From positions 1 through 55,644 of the forward strand of contig NZ_CANMCP010000011.1 of NCBI RefSeq assembly GCF_947496385.1: a DNA stretch of 55,644 nt. Direction: 5' to 3'. A program made the translations under genes and the position numbers. The stretch comes from an uncultured Croceicoccus sp. (GTDB lineage Bacteria > Pseudomonadota > Alphaproteobacteria > Sphingomonadales > Sphingomonadaceae). Below, in pieces: positions 24,280 through 32,874 of this stretch (position 1 is its first letter; each line of letters begins with the position of its first letter). The notes beneath the pieces are model-generated. The model did not search any database. It worked only from the letters and a program-made list of their open reading frames with translations, and had not been told where the DNA came from.

Positions 24280-25891
24280 AAAGCTTCCCGGTCTTTCGCC
24301 AGCCTCACCGGGTATGTTGGTCATAGCCGAACTGATCGGTGGGGCGATCACTGCTCAAGGTATGAATAGCGCCACTTTTTCCAAGGCGAGACGCCGCACA
24401 AGTACCGCACTTGATCGCGCGTTTGCTGCATGCTCGTCTATGCACCCTGCCGGAATGAGAATTCCGCTTATCAAGGGTTCCAAGCTCGATAAGGACATAA
24501 TCGCTGCGGCGAAGCGGATCGACCAGAACACCAAATACGCCGAGCGGGGCTATCCGAGCGAGAAGGAGTTGGAAAAGCTTTGCGACTTCCGGTTCCGGCA
24601 CCTCGACGTATACCACCGTGGCGAATGGCTTCAGCACAGGAAAGCGATGGACCCGACTGCCGAAGAGGCTTTGCGGGTTTGCCATCATCCGACTTCGAGA
24701 GACGTAGCTTCTGCATTTCGAGTTCTCTATGAGAACGATCGGTTGCGCGCTGGAAATTGCAAGGCACTGGAATACGCTTGGCGACGCGATTTTGGTCGTC
24801 TGCGCAGAAGCCTGGAAAGGATTGAACTCACCTCGACCGGCGGCTTCGCCAGCAAGTTCGCCATGCTGATCGATGCATTAGGTGTCCGGGGGGCGGTCCT
24901 CTACGTCCTCGAGCAGGCCTTCGAGTTTGAACGAACATTCGAATACGTTGCTGCACATCTGATCGATTTTCGGAACTTGAGGGGTGGCCTCGGCAAGAAG
25001 GGTCTCATCTTCGGCGATCAGGATCCGAACATGATCCACCTAGCGCTCAGCATGAAGCAGCGGATCAAGCCAAGAGACTGGGACGGACACGCGCGTCTCA
25101 ATTACGAAATTTTGAAAAGCGCACGACTGGATCATCACCAGGCGCAGGCTCCCGAGGGCGATCGCTGGCACCTCGTCCTCGGCAGGCCACCGCTGCACTT
25201 CATCACGCAGTACCTCTTCCATACCCACGACCGCTTTGCACCATATCTTCCCGCCGTGGCCTCTTCGCGCTTCTCGCTGAATTCCGCGATCTTCAGAATT
25301 GCATTGAACATCCTTGCACATATCGACGCGGATGAGGCCCAAGCAGAATTGGTCGCGCGCATCTCGCATGCCAATGAGCGCGAACGTCCGAATGGCGGTA
25401 CGAGATCGAAAGGTGGGAAAGAGCTTCCTTCTCTGCTCGAGCGTGCAATTCCACGCGACCGGTTCGATCCATTCTCATCTCGGGGTTCTGATCTGCCGTT
25501 CCAGCAGATCGACGATCCGGATTGGGCCGACGGTTATGTTGCAAGACTGCGAGACCGATATGACAAGCTGTTGGCCAACGGCTTGGTCGAAGAGGAAAAG
25601 AATCCGTTCGCTAGGGCGTTTCCGTTTGCCCAGGGATGGTCGAGATCGCGAGTGACGACAGCCTTAGAGCGCGTTTGGTATAGAGCCCGATATGCGCTTG
25701 AAACCTTGGATCCTCGCTATGCGTATCCAGGCCATCGTAACGGGCACCCCCTCGGCGCTCGGGAAATCGACCTATCCCTATCACTAGCAGCCGATTTGGT
25801 TGAAACACCCAACCCCATGAGCAAGGCGAGATCTCTCGGACTACCAATCCACGGCGTCACGACCTGGATACCCCAGGCGGACGCGTGGTGA
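24272..25891 (+). CDS. Hypothetical protein C of the coupled operon
   Basis: A 539-residue protein from ATG 24272, overlapping the end of protein B by eight bases. Predicted mostly helical and soluble; notable segments are RGYPSEKELEKLCDFRFRHLDVYHRGEW, LRRSLERIELTSTGGFASKFAMLIDALG and GRPPLHFITQYLFHTHDRFAPYLPAV, with several conserved-looking His and Arg residues but no assignable motif. It has the size of a replication or partition protein, yet I see no primase, helicase or winged-helix signature. Function unknown; located between relaxase and ParB-like gene, so a role in maintenance or transfer of the island is possible. Confidence 0.65.
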   Translation: MPRKLPGLSPASPGMLVIAELIGGAITAQGMNSATFSKARRRTSTALDRAFAACSSMHPAGMRIPLIKGSKLDKDIIAAAKRIDQNTKYAERGYPSEKELEKLCDFRFRHLDVYHRGEWLQHRKAMDPTAEEALRVCHHPTSRDVASAFRVLYENDRLRAGNCKALEYAWRRDFGRLRRSLERIELTSTGGFASKFAMLIDALGVRGAVLYVLEQAFEFERTFEYVAAHLIDFRNLRGGLGKKGLIFGDQDPNMIHLALSMKQRIKPRDWDGHARLNYEILKSARLDHHQAQAPEGDRWHLVLGRPPLHFITQYLFHTHDRFAPYLPAVASSRFSLNSAIFRIALNILAHIDADEAQAELVARISHANERERPNGGTRSKGGKELPSLLERAIPRDRFDPFSSRGSDLPFQQIDDPDWADGYVARLRDRYDKLLANGLVEEEKNPFARAFPFAQGWSRSRVTTALERVWYRARYALETLDPRYAYPGHRNGHPLGAREIDLSLSLAADLVETPNPMSKARSLGLPIHGVTTWIPQADAW

Positions 25892-26011
25892 CAAAAGCGC
25901 ATGAGCTAAGCAGAGCTAATTGAGATACTAAGTCCTTGATATATAAATACTTGTAAGACGAAAGTTCCACCAAAACTCATTTATCAAGGCACCTGAATCT
26001 GCATAATTTCC

Positions 26012-26036
26012 CAGTCCTCTTGAACGACGAGGACTG
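26012..26036 (+). promoter_or_regulatory. Hairpin that buries the ribosome site of the ParB-like gene
   Basis: CAGTCCTC (26012-26019) and GAGGACTG (26029-26036) form a perfect 8-base stem with a 9-base loop. The GAGG of the right arm is the Shine-Dalgarno site of ATG 26039. It could be a translational switch, a protein operator, or a terminator of the upstream operon. Confidence 0.5.
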
Positions 26037-26038
26037 CC

Positions 26039-26998
26039 ATGACCCCTTCCACCACGCCCGCCCCTCCCCACGGCAATTTCTCGGGGAGCAGCAAAACGCC
26101 GTCAGGTGATAAATACTCGACCGCAAAGGCAAGCGAGATTTCTTGCCGCGCGGACATCTACGAACGCCGACATTACGATACGAGGGATATCGAGGCGCAG
26201 CACCTCCGGGCAACCGAGCCCCACAATTGGAGGACGTTTCCCGTCGTCATCGGTGTGGATGGATACCGTCTTATAGATGGCGGGAGTCTCATCGAGGCAA
26301 TCTGCCATATCGATCCCGAGACGGAAGTCCCGATCGAGATCGTCAACGTGGCGGAGGGGCTGCGTATTCGTAGCCAGAACAATGCAAGTTCGTCCCGCCC
26401 GGAACCCATGGCAAGGGCCCGCCGTGCGCTCATTCTGCGGAACGAAGGATACACGAACGCGCAGATCGCCCGGGAATTGCGCGTCCTCGAAGATGACGCG
26501 GTGCTGACCGACGCGCGCATCAATCAGTTGCGGGGTGCGGCCGAAGCCGAGGAAAGATTTCAGCATCTCAGCGAGATCATCGCGTCCCCGGCGCACACGC
26601 CGGTCCGCTTCTATGAAGTGCTCAAGGCGACCTGCGACGCGCGTGAAAAACTTGACATGGAGTCGCCGGTATCTAACGGTCCCGCTCGCCTCGCCATCTT
26701 CGCGGCGGAAGTGAAGAGCCTCGTCGAGGCCGGCGAGCCGATGGAATACCATGAGATCGAGAAGCGGCTCAAACTCGTCGGCCGACGCGAGTTCAAGCGC
26801 CGTGCCCGCCACATGGGCGAGGAAATCTTGGTGCCGGGAAGCAGGGAGGTCATGTGGCTCGAAGCAGATCGTAAGGGTGGGCCCGTCGCCAACCTGCCGC
26901 AGTCCTTCACGCCCTCCGAAACTAAGGCCGTGTTCGAAGTGATCCTTGAGGCAGTGGCCGAAGTGTTGGCCGCCCGGACCGTATCCGGCGCGAACTGA
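26039..26998 (+). CDS. ParB/Spo0J-like nuclease-fold and HTH protein
   Basis: A 319-residue protein. Residues 60-110 (FPVVIGVDGYRLIDGGSLIEAICHIDPETEVPIEIVNV) match the ParB N-terminal pattern of a short strand followed by 'y.lidG..rl.A'. Then ARRALILRNEGYTNAQIARELRVLEDDAVLTDARINQLRGAA is a helix-turn-helix of ParB type. The C-terminal part (RREFKRRARHMGEEILVPGSREVMW) is unassigned. The G-E-R-R box of chromosomal ParB is G-G-S-L here, so CTP binding is doubtful. No ParA is seen in the window. A role in stability or regulation of the island is likely. Confidence 0.65.
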   Translation: MTPSTTPAPPHGNFSGSSKTPSGDKYSTAKASEISCRADIYERRHYDTRDIEAQHLRATEPHNWRTFPVVIGVDGYRLIDGGSLIEAICHIDPETEVPIEIVNVAEGLRIRSQNNASSSRPEPMARARRALILRNEGYTNAQIARELRVLEDDAVLTDARINQLRGAAEAEERFQHLSEIIASPAHTPVRFYEVLKATCDAREKLDMESPVSNGPARLAIFAAEVKSLVEAGEPMEYHEIEKRLKLVGRREFKRRARHMGEEILVPGSREVMWLEADRKGGPVANLPQSFTPSETKAVFEVILEAVAEVLAARTVSGAN

Positions 26999-27027
26999 TT
27001 CGGATCGAAACGGCAGCGACGGATCGG

Positions 27028-27201
27028 ATGCTGGCGATGGCAAGGGATGATAGACCCTCGCATGCGCGCACGACCGCGCTGCCGCTCGACAACGCACATG
27101 CAGAAATCGAGTGGCTGGCGTCTCCATCGGATGATCTCCTCGCGCGCTTGCTGCTCGAACTTATTGGCGAGGACGGACTGAAGGAGATATTCGATGAATG
27201 A
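27028..27201 (+). CDS. Small acidic protein between ParB-like and recombinase genes
   Basis: A 57-residue open frame from ATG 27028: a basic start, then HAEIEWLASPSDDLLARLLLELIGEDGLKEIFDE, a leucine-rich acidic amphipathic helix. Its stop overlaps the next gene's start by eight bases (ATGAATGATG), a common coupling, and no competing frame fits. The ribosome site is weak; the frame stays open upstream into the ParB-like gene. Not recognised. Confidence 0.4.
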   Translation: MLAMARDDRPSHARTTALPLDNAHAEIEWLASPSDDLLARLLLELIGEDGLKEIFDE

Positions 27202-27544
27202 TGCCGTTGGATACATTCGTTGTTCCCACATGGACGCGCCTGCGATGACACGCTCTATCGCTGTGCAGAGCGAAAGAATAAGGTTGATCGCAGCCATGCG
27301 TTCCCTGCGCCTGTATCGCGTTTTTATTGATATTGGAGGAGGCTGTTCGGTTCTATCCGAGCGCGAGCGCATGCTGAATTGCATTACTTGCGATAATATA
27401 GATGCAGTGATCGTGGCGGGGAAAGATCGTCTGGCAAGAGAGTATAGCGACTATTTTCGTATCCTCGGCAAACTGGATGCGCTTGGTATCGAGTTCATCT
27501 GCGCAGACGAGGAAAGGGAAGCGCTGCTCGATAGGCATGGGTAA
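27194..27544 (+). CDS. Serine recombinase catalytic domain alone
   Basis: A 116-residue protein matching only the N-terminal resolvase domain: AVGYIRCSHMD (catalytic serine in the position of YxRVS), IAVQSERIRLIAAM, and AVIVAGKDRLAREYSDYFRIL (the D-R-L-x-R motif). No helix-turn-helix or zinc ribbon follows. AAGGAG stands eight bases before ATG 27194. It precedes a full large serine recombinase by 52 bases in the same direction. It may be an accessory or regulatory subunit, or a remnant of a longer recombinase. Confidence 0.75.
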   Translation: MNDAVGYIRCSHMDAPAMTRSIAVQSERIRLIAAMRSLRLYRVFIDIGGGCSVLSERERMLNCITCDNIDAVIVAGKDRLAREYSDYFRILGKLDALGIEFICADEEREALLDRHG

Positions 27545-27596
27545 GATGGCATGGCATCTCGCTGGTTACGAAGAATGAAACGGCAGAGGAGATAAC

Positions 27597-29099
27597 GTGG
27601 GAAATAGGGCTTCACCGGATCGGCGAAAGGCATACGCGTATGTCCGTGTCAGCACGGCCGAGCAGGCCCAGCATCAGACCTCGCTCCGGCAGCAGACAGT
27701 CGATCTCAAAAAATACTGCACTCAGAACGACATCGATCTCATCGAGATCTTTGTTGAACCGGGACTGTCCGGCTCCGACTGGAAAAGACCGGAATTCAAC
27801 CGAATGATGCTTCTCGCTACCGGCGATGATCATCCGGTCGATTGCATTATCGCCTGTGATATGGCCCGCCTCGCCCGCGACGTGGAATTCACGGTAATTA
27901 CGCAGGGACAACTCCAGCGCGCTGGGGTGCAGTGCCTGTTCGTCTACCAGAGGTTCGAAGACAACCATTTCGGCATGTTGCACAAGCTGCTGACCAGCTG
28001 GCAGGATCAGGATGCTATCGTTAAGGCATCAATGAATACCCGAAGGGGTCTCCGAGGGACCGCCGAGGAGGGTTTCTGGGTCGGAGGGACCGTTCCCCTT
28101 GGCTACGAGTCCCGAACAGTCGAAGTGCGTTCGAAGAAGGAGAAGAAGAAGCTCTTTTTGAACGCGTCCGAAGCGGCCATCGTTCGGATGATATTCGACC
28201 TTGCGGAGAAAGGTCTGAATGGTAGCCCTTTGGGGGGCCGGGCTATTGCCGAATACCTGAACAAACATGGCTACACCCGCCGTGGGAAGAAATTCTACAA
28301 TGCGACTGTCGCAGGCATCCTGTCTCGCCCCCACTACCTCGGCCGTTTTCCAGGCAACAAGTTCGACGAGTTCGGCAATCTCCTGCCGGAGGAGGAATGG
28401 ACTTGGGTGGACTGTCCGCAGCTTATCACTCAGGAACAATTCGACCGCGTTGCAGCGCTCAGGGAAGAGCGGGCACCGCGAAATACGCCTCCACGGGTAG
28501 TAAGCGGTCCGACGCTTCTCATCGGATTAGCGGAATGCGAAGCCTGCGGTGCGGGAATGACAATCAGGACAGGAAAGGGTGGCCGATATCGCTACTATTC
28601 CTGCAATTCGAAAGTGAACCGGGGTGCATCGGCGTGCGATTGTCCCAACGTACGGGCTGAGAAGCTGGACGAACTCGTTCTAGGCGAAGTCGCTGATAGG
28701 GTATTCGGGGAAGAGCATCTCGAACCGTTGCTCACGAAGGTGCTCGATACTTCCGATGAGGGCCGTCAGCGCAAGCTACAAGAATTGGAACAGTGCGAGG
28801 CGAAGTTAGCAGACGCCCGTCGCCGTCTTTCTAATCTGCACGACGCGATTGAGACTGGAGCAGTTTCTCCTCGCGATCCGGACATCACGGCCAGGCTGAA
28901 GCAACGACGTACGGAGATCGATGGTCTTAATACGACTGTCACGACGCTACATCAGCAGCTCGAGCGTGGGCCTGCTAGTATCACTTCAGCCGCAGTCCAA
29001 AGATTTGGCGACATTGTTCGCCGAGAGCTGAAGCACGGCAAGGACGAGGCGCGCCAGCAGATTGCTCGTGCCTTTATCGAAAAATCCGCATTGGCCTGA
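27597..29099 (+). CDS. Large serine recombinase (integrase)
   Basis: A 500-residue large serine recombinase. Catalytic domain: AYVRVSTAEQAQHQTSLRQQ with the nucleophilic Ser, then PGLSGSDWKRPEFNRMM and CDMARLARDVEFT (R-L-A-R). The recombinase domain follows (GFWVGGTVPLGYE...KLFLNASEAAIVRMIF...GRAIAEYLNKHGYTRRGKKFYNATVAGILSRPHYLG), then a zinc ribbon (CEACGAGMTIRTGKGG...YYSCNSK...CDC) and a coiled-coil end. Such enzymes integrate and excise elements at short att sites. The start is GTG 27597 after GAGGAGATAAC. It is the last island gene, 93 bases before tRNA-Thr. Confidence 0.92.
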   Translation: MGNRASPDRRKAYAYVRVSTAEQAQHQTSLRQQTVDLKKYCTQNDIDLIEIFVEPGLSGSDWKRPEFNRMMLLATGDDHPVDCIIACDMARLARDVEFTVITQGQLQRAGVQCLFVYQRFEDNHFGMLHKLLTSWQDQDAIVKASMNTRRGLRGTAEEGFWVGGTVPLGYESRTVEVRSKKEKKKLFLNASEAAIVRMIFDLAEKGLNGSPLGGRAIAEYLNKHGYTRRGKKFYNATVAGILSRPHYLGRFPGNKFDEFGNLLPEEEWTWVDCPQLITQEQFDRVAALREERAPRNTPPRVVSGPTLLIGLAECEACGAGMTIRTGKGGRYRYYSCNSKVNRGASACDCPNVRAEKLDELVLGEVADRVFGEEHLEPLLTKVLDTSDEGRQRKLQELEQCEAKLADARRRLSNLHDAIETGAVSPRDPDITARLKQRRTEIDGLNTTVTTLHQQLERGPASITSAAVQRFGDIVRRELKHGKDEARQQIARAFIEKSALA

Positions 29100-29191
29100 A
29101 GGTCGAAATCTCGGGGCAGACGGACGCATTGGCGCACGGCGCTGCGTCGGTTGCCCGATCAACGAGCGAGGTGCCCATCTTTGACCGGAAA

Positions 29192-29267
29192 TGGTGCCGC
29201 TTACAGGACTCGAACCTGTGACCCCCGCATTACGAATGCGATGCTCTACCAACTGAGCTAAAGCGGC
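29192..29267 (-). tRNA. tRNA-Thr(CGT)
   Basis: On the minus strand a 76-base cloverleaf starts GCCGCTT, has the D-arm TAGCTCAGTTGGTAGAGCA, an anticodon loop TTCGTAA (anticodon CGT, Thr), the T-arm ACAGGTTCGAGTCCTGT, acceptor AAGCGGC and encoded CCA. Confidence 0.95.
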
Positions 29268-29349
29268 GACGCCATGCGCCTTATCGACGCGTGGCAGATC
29301 CGGCAATGCGTTTTTGCGCATCGTCGAATCAATTACCAATGTCCGCAAA

Positions 29350-29423
29350 TGGAGGCCCGAGCCGGAATCGAACCGGCGTGCAAGGATTTGCAGTCCTCTG
29401 CGTAACCACTCCGCCATCGGGCC
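29350..29423 (-). tRNA. tRNA-Cys(GCA)
   Basis: On the minus strand a 74-base cloverleaf starts GGCCCGA, with D-arm GGCGGAGTGGTTACGC, anticodon loop CTGCAAA (anticodon GCA, Cys), T-arm GCCGGTTCGATTCCGGC, acceptor TCGGGCC, discriminator T and encoded CCA. Confidence 0.95.
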
Positions 29424-29519
29424 TCGATGAGCGAGCAGCGCAGCTAGCGCGCCTTGGCGAGAAATGCAATCCGGCAAAATGCGCGGATGCAATTCCCGCC
29501 TCCCAAGTGTGCCGCGGAT

Positions 29520-30713
29520 CTACCCGCCATTGTGCCCCATCGACTGGAACCAGCGCTTCACGTTGCGCGCCGCCTGGCGCAGGCGCTGTTCGTTTTCCAC
29601 CATGGCGATGCGGACGAAACCCTCGCCCAGCTCGCCATAACCGACGCCCGGCGCGACGGCGACCTTGGCCTCTGCCAACATGCGCTTGGAAAATTCGAGG
29701 CTGCCCATGTGGCTGAATTGCGGGGGGAGCGGCGCCCAGGCGAACATCGAGGCGGCGGGCGGCGGAATGTCCCAGCCGGCGCGGCCGAACGCCTCCACCA
29801 TGACGTCGCGGCGTTTCTGATACAGTTCGCGGTTGCGCGCGACGATGTCCTGCGGCCCGTTGAGCGCGGCGCAGGCGGCCGCCTGAATCGGGGTGAAGGC
29901 CCCGTAATCGAGATAGCTTTTCACCCGTGTGAGCGCCGCGATCATCGTCGGGTTGCCCACCGCGAAACCCATGCGCCACCCGGCCATGGAATAGGTTTTC
30001 GACAGCGAGGTGAACTCCACCGCGACATCCTTCGCCCCCGGCACCTCGAGAATCGAACGCGTCGGCTTGCCGTCGTAATAGAGCTCGGAATAGGCGAGGT
30101 CGGACAGGACCCACACCTCGTTCTCCTTCGCCCAGGCCACCACCCGTTCGTAAAAGGCGAGATCGACCGTTTCCGCCGTCGGGTTCGACGGGTAATTCAC
30201 GATCAATACGGTCGGGCGCGGCACCGAATGGCGCATCGCCGCATCGAGCGCGCGAAAATAATTCTCGTCCGGCGTGGTCGGCACCTCGCGAATCGTGGCG
30301 CCGGCGATGATGAAGCCGAAGGTGTGAATGGGATAGGACGGATTGGGCGCGAGAATCACGTCGCCCGGCGCGCTGATCGCGGTGGCGATGCTGGCCAGCC
30401 CTTCCTTCGAGCCCATGGTGACGACGACCTCGCGTTCGGGATCGAGATCGACGTTGAAACGCCGCCCGTAATAATTGGCCTGCGCGCGCCGCAGACCGGG
30501 GATGCCGCGCGACTGCGAATAGCCGTGGGCATCGGGCTTGCGCGCGACCTCGCACAGCTTGTCGATGACATGGTCGGGGGGCGGCAGATCGGGATTGCCC
30601 ATGCCGAGGTCGATGATGTCCTCACCGCCGTGGCGCGCCGCCGCTCGCATCGCGTTGACTTCGGCGATGACATAGGGCGGCAGACGCTTGATGCGGTAGA
30701 ATTCGTCGTTCAT
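29520..30713 (-). CDS. alaC: Alanine-type aminotransferase, AlaC-like
   Basis: A 397-residue fold-type I PLP aminotransferase that closely follows E. coli AlaC throughout: RIKRLPPYVIAEVNAMRAAARHGGEDIIDLGMGNPD, HGYSQSRGIPGLRRA, TMGSKEGLASI, PNPSYPIHTFGFIIAGA, NYPSNPTAETVDL, SDLAYSELYYDG, the PLP lysine in FTSLSKTYSMAGWRMGF, and SYLDYGAFTPIQ. AlaC transfers the amino group between glutamate and pyruvate. The start ATG 30713 (MNDEFYRIKRLPPY) matches the family length; the frame to 31148 is overlap with phaC. In sphingomonads the same gene is often annotated as LL-diaminopimelate aminotransferase-like. Confidence 0.88.
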   Translation of the reverse strand: MNDEFYRIKRLPPYVIAEVNAMRAAARHGGEDIIDLGMGNPDLPPPDHVIDKLCEVARKPDAHGYSQSRGIPGLRRAQANYYGRRFNVDLDPEREVVVTMGSKEGLASIATAISAPGDVILAPNPSYPIHTFGFIIAGATIREVPTTPDENYFRALDAAMRHSVPRPTVLIVNYPSNPTAETVDLAFYERVVAWAKENEVWVLSDLAYSELYYDGKPTRSILEVPGAKDVAVEFTSLSKTYSMAGWRMGFAVGNPTMIAALTRVKSYLDYGAFTPIQAAACAALNGPQDIVARNRELYQKRRDVMVEAFGRAGWDIPPPAASMFAWAPLPPQFSHMGSLEFSKRMLAEAKVAVAPGVGYGELGEGFVRIAMVENEQRLRQAARNVKRWFQSMGHNGG

Positions 30714-30858
30714 TTCTCGGCTTTTGGTTGCGGGTTCATGGCCCATGATTGAAACAAAATTGCGCTCGTGTGCGCTGCGCCACGCTTTGCTTACCCCATG
30801 CGGGGAACTCAAGCCAAATTCGCGCGGACATTGCTTATTGCCGTCATGTGCCGCACAA

Positions 30859-30870
30859 ATGCAATTGCAG
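30859..30870. promoter_or_regulatory. TGC-N4-GCA site, PhaR-like operator before phaC
   Basis: ATGCAATTGCAG, 25 bases upstream of the phaC start, contains the palindrome TGCAATTGCA. The PhaR repressor of Rhodobacter is known to bind CTGC-N3/4-GCAG. Two related sites precede the phasin gene. Confidence 0.4.
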
Positions 30871-30894
30871 TTTGATGGCGAAGGGTGATGCAAG

Positions 30895-32850
30895 ATGGCG
30901 CACGGGGCGGACAATGCGGGTAAGGACGCACCGGGGAACGACTGGCTTACGACGATGATGGCCGGGCCGTTTGCGCCCGTCATGGCCGGCCCGATGCGCG
31001 AAATGGTAGCCATGCAATCGAAAGCCGCGCAGGCGATGTTCGATGCCTTCCTCCCCCGCCCCGCCGCCGGAGCCGCAACGTCCGACCCGGCAGAGGGTGA
31101 CACGCCGCCAGCCGCCGGTGCCGCCCATTGGCAGGAACTGTCCGACAATCTCGCCGCGATGTGGCAGGGTTATCTCGCCATGAAGCCGGGCGCGGCCAAT
31201 CCCCTCGCCGACCCTGCGAAATGGATGGAGATGGCGAGCCGCTGGATGAATCAGTCGCCGCTCACCGAAATGGAAACGCAGCAGCATTTCCTGAAGGAAA
31301 GCCTCGCCCTGTGGCAGAACGTGCTCGGCCAGTATGGCATGGCGGAGGGGAGCGCACCCGCCACGCTGCCGCGGCAGGACCGCCGTTTCGCCGATGAGAA
31401 ATGGCGCGAGCAGCCGCTCTTCGCCATGCTGCACCAGGCGTATCTCCTGTGCGCGGAGGAGATGATGGCCGCCGTCGACAAGGCGGACGGCCTGCCCGAC
31501 GACCGGCGCGAGCAGATGCGCTTTTTTACGCGGCTGATCACCGAATCGCTCAGCCCCGCGCATTTTCCGCTGACCAATCCGCTGGTCATCGAGCGCACGC
31601 TCGAAACCGGCGGCGAGAACCTGTTGAAGGGGATGCAGCGGCTCATCAACGACCTGCAGGCCGGGCAGATCACCCACACCGATACGAGCGCGTTCGAAAT
31701 CGGCCGCGACATCGCCTCGACGCCGGGCAAGGTCGTGCACGAAACCGAGCTTTACCAGCTCATTCAATATAGCCCGACGACGGACGACGTGCTGAAAACC
31801 CCGATGGTCGTCTTTCCTCCGTGGATCAACCGGTTCTACATCCTCGATCTGGGCGAGAAGAAGAGCTTCGTGAAATGGGCGGTCGCGCAAGGCGTGACGC
31901 TATTCATGGTGTCGTGGAAATCGGCGGACAGTTCGATGGCCGACGTCACGTGGAGCGATTACGTCCGCGCGCAGGTGGAGGCGATCGATTTCGTGCGCGA
32001 CAGGCTGAAGGTGCCGTCGGTGCATACCATCGGCTATTGCGTGGCGGGCACCACGCTGGCCGCGACGCTCGCCATGCTGCACCGGCGCGGGGAGGCGGAT
32101 CGCGTCGCGTCGGCCACGTTTTTCACCGCGCAGGTGGATTTCAGCGAGGCCGGCGACCTCAAAGCGTTCATCGACGAACAGCAGATGGCCGCGATCGAGG
32201 CGACCGCCACCGAAGGCTATGTCGACGGACGCTATCTCGCCACGACGTTCAACCTGTTGCGCAGCCCCGATCTCATCTGGAACTACGTGCTCAACAACTA
32301 TCTGCTGGGCGAGGATTACCGGCCTTTCGACCTCCTCTACTGGAACGGGGACACGACCAATCTCCCCGCACGCTGGCACCGGGAATATCTGCGCGATCTC
32401 TATCACGACAACCGGCTGGTCGAACCGGACGCGATGGTCGTCGACGACACGCCGGTCGACCTGCGCAAGGTGACGACGCCGGTCTATATCCAGGCGGGCA
32501 AGGAGGACCATATCGCCCCCCTGCCCAGCGTGTGGAAGCTGACGCGCCATTTTTCCGGGCCGATGCAGTTCACCCTTGCCGGGTCGGGCCATATCGCGGG
32601 CGTGGTGAACCCGCCCGCCGGTGGGAAGTATCAGTACTGGACCCTGCCCGATGGCGTCGCGCTTCCCGAAACGCTCGACGAATTTCGGGAAAAGGCGGTC
32701 GAAACGCCGGGCAGCTGGTGGCCGGACTGGATCGAATGGCTGCGCTCCATCGACAACGTGACGGTCAAGGCGAAGGGCAAGCGCAAGCCCGGCGGAAAGG
32801 GCGACACGGTGATCGAGGACGCGCCCGGACGCTATGTGAAAACGCGTTAG
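30895..32850 (+). CDS. phaC: Class I poly(3-hydroxyalkanoate) synthase
   Basis: A 651-residue PHA synthase, which joins hydroxyacyl-CoA units into storage polyester at the granule surface. The alpha/beta-hydrolase core shows the lipase-like box G-Y-C-V-A-G (HTIGYCVAGTTLA) with the catalytic Cys, the Asp in AGKEDHIAPLPSVWK, and the His in AGSGHIAGVVNPP. Flanking hallmarks are FPPWINRFYILDL, VSWKSAD, FFTAQVDFSEAGDL, LLYWNGDTTNLPARWHREYLRDLYHDN. The first 90 residues are Ala-rich and variable, typical of class I. It is divergent from alaC and ahead of the phasin gene. No PhaR or PhaA/B genes are in the window. Confidence 0.95.
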   Translation: MAHGADNAGKDAPGNDWLTTMMAGPFAPVMAGPMREMVAMQSKAAQAMFDAFLPRPAAGAATSDPAEGDTPPAAGAAHWQELSDNLAAMWQGYLAMKPGAANPLADPAKWMEMASRWMNQSPLTEMETQQHFLKESLALWQNVLGQYGMAEGSAPATLPRQDRRFADEKWREQPLFAMLHQAYLLCAEEMMAAVDKADGLPDDRREQMRFFTRLITESLSPAHFPLTNPLVIERTLETGGENLLKGMQRLINDLQAGQITHTDTSAFEIGRDIASTPGKVVHETELYQLIQYSPTTDDVLKTPMVVFPPWINRFYILDLGEKKSFVKWAVAQGVTLFMVSWKSADSSMADVTWSDYVRAQVEAIDFVRDRLKVPSVHTIGYCVAGTTLAATLAMLHRRGEADRVASATFFTAQVDFSEAGDLKAFIDEQQMAAIEATATEGYVDGRYLATTFNLLRSPDLIWNYVLNNYLLGEDYRPFDLLYWNGDTTNLPARWHREYLRDLYHDNRLVEPDAMVVDDTPVDLRKVTTPVYIQAGKEDHIAPLPSVWKLTRHFSGPMQFTLAGSGHIAGVVNPPAGGKYQYWTLPDGVALPETLDEFREKAVETPGSWWPDWIEWLRSIDNVTVKAKGKRKPGGKGDTVIEDAPGRYVKTR

Positions 32851-32874
32851 GCCTCAGCCTTTTAGGCCGAAATG

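Noticed and set aside
27597-29099. Possibility that the island's integrase gene is a transposon resolvase
   Set aside because: The 500-residue length, recombinase domain, zinc ribbon and coiled coil identify a large serine integrase, not a small resolvase.
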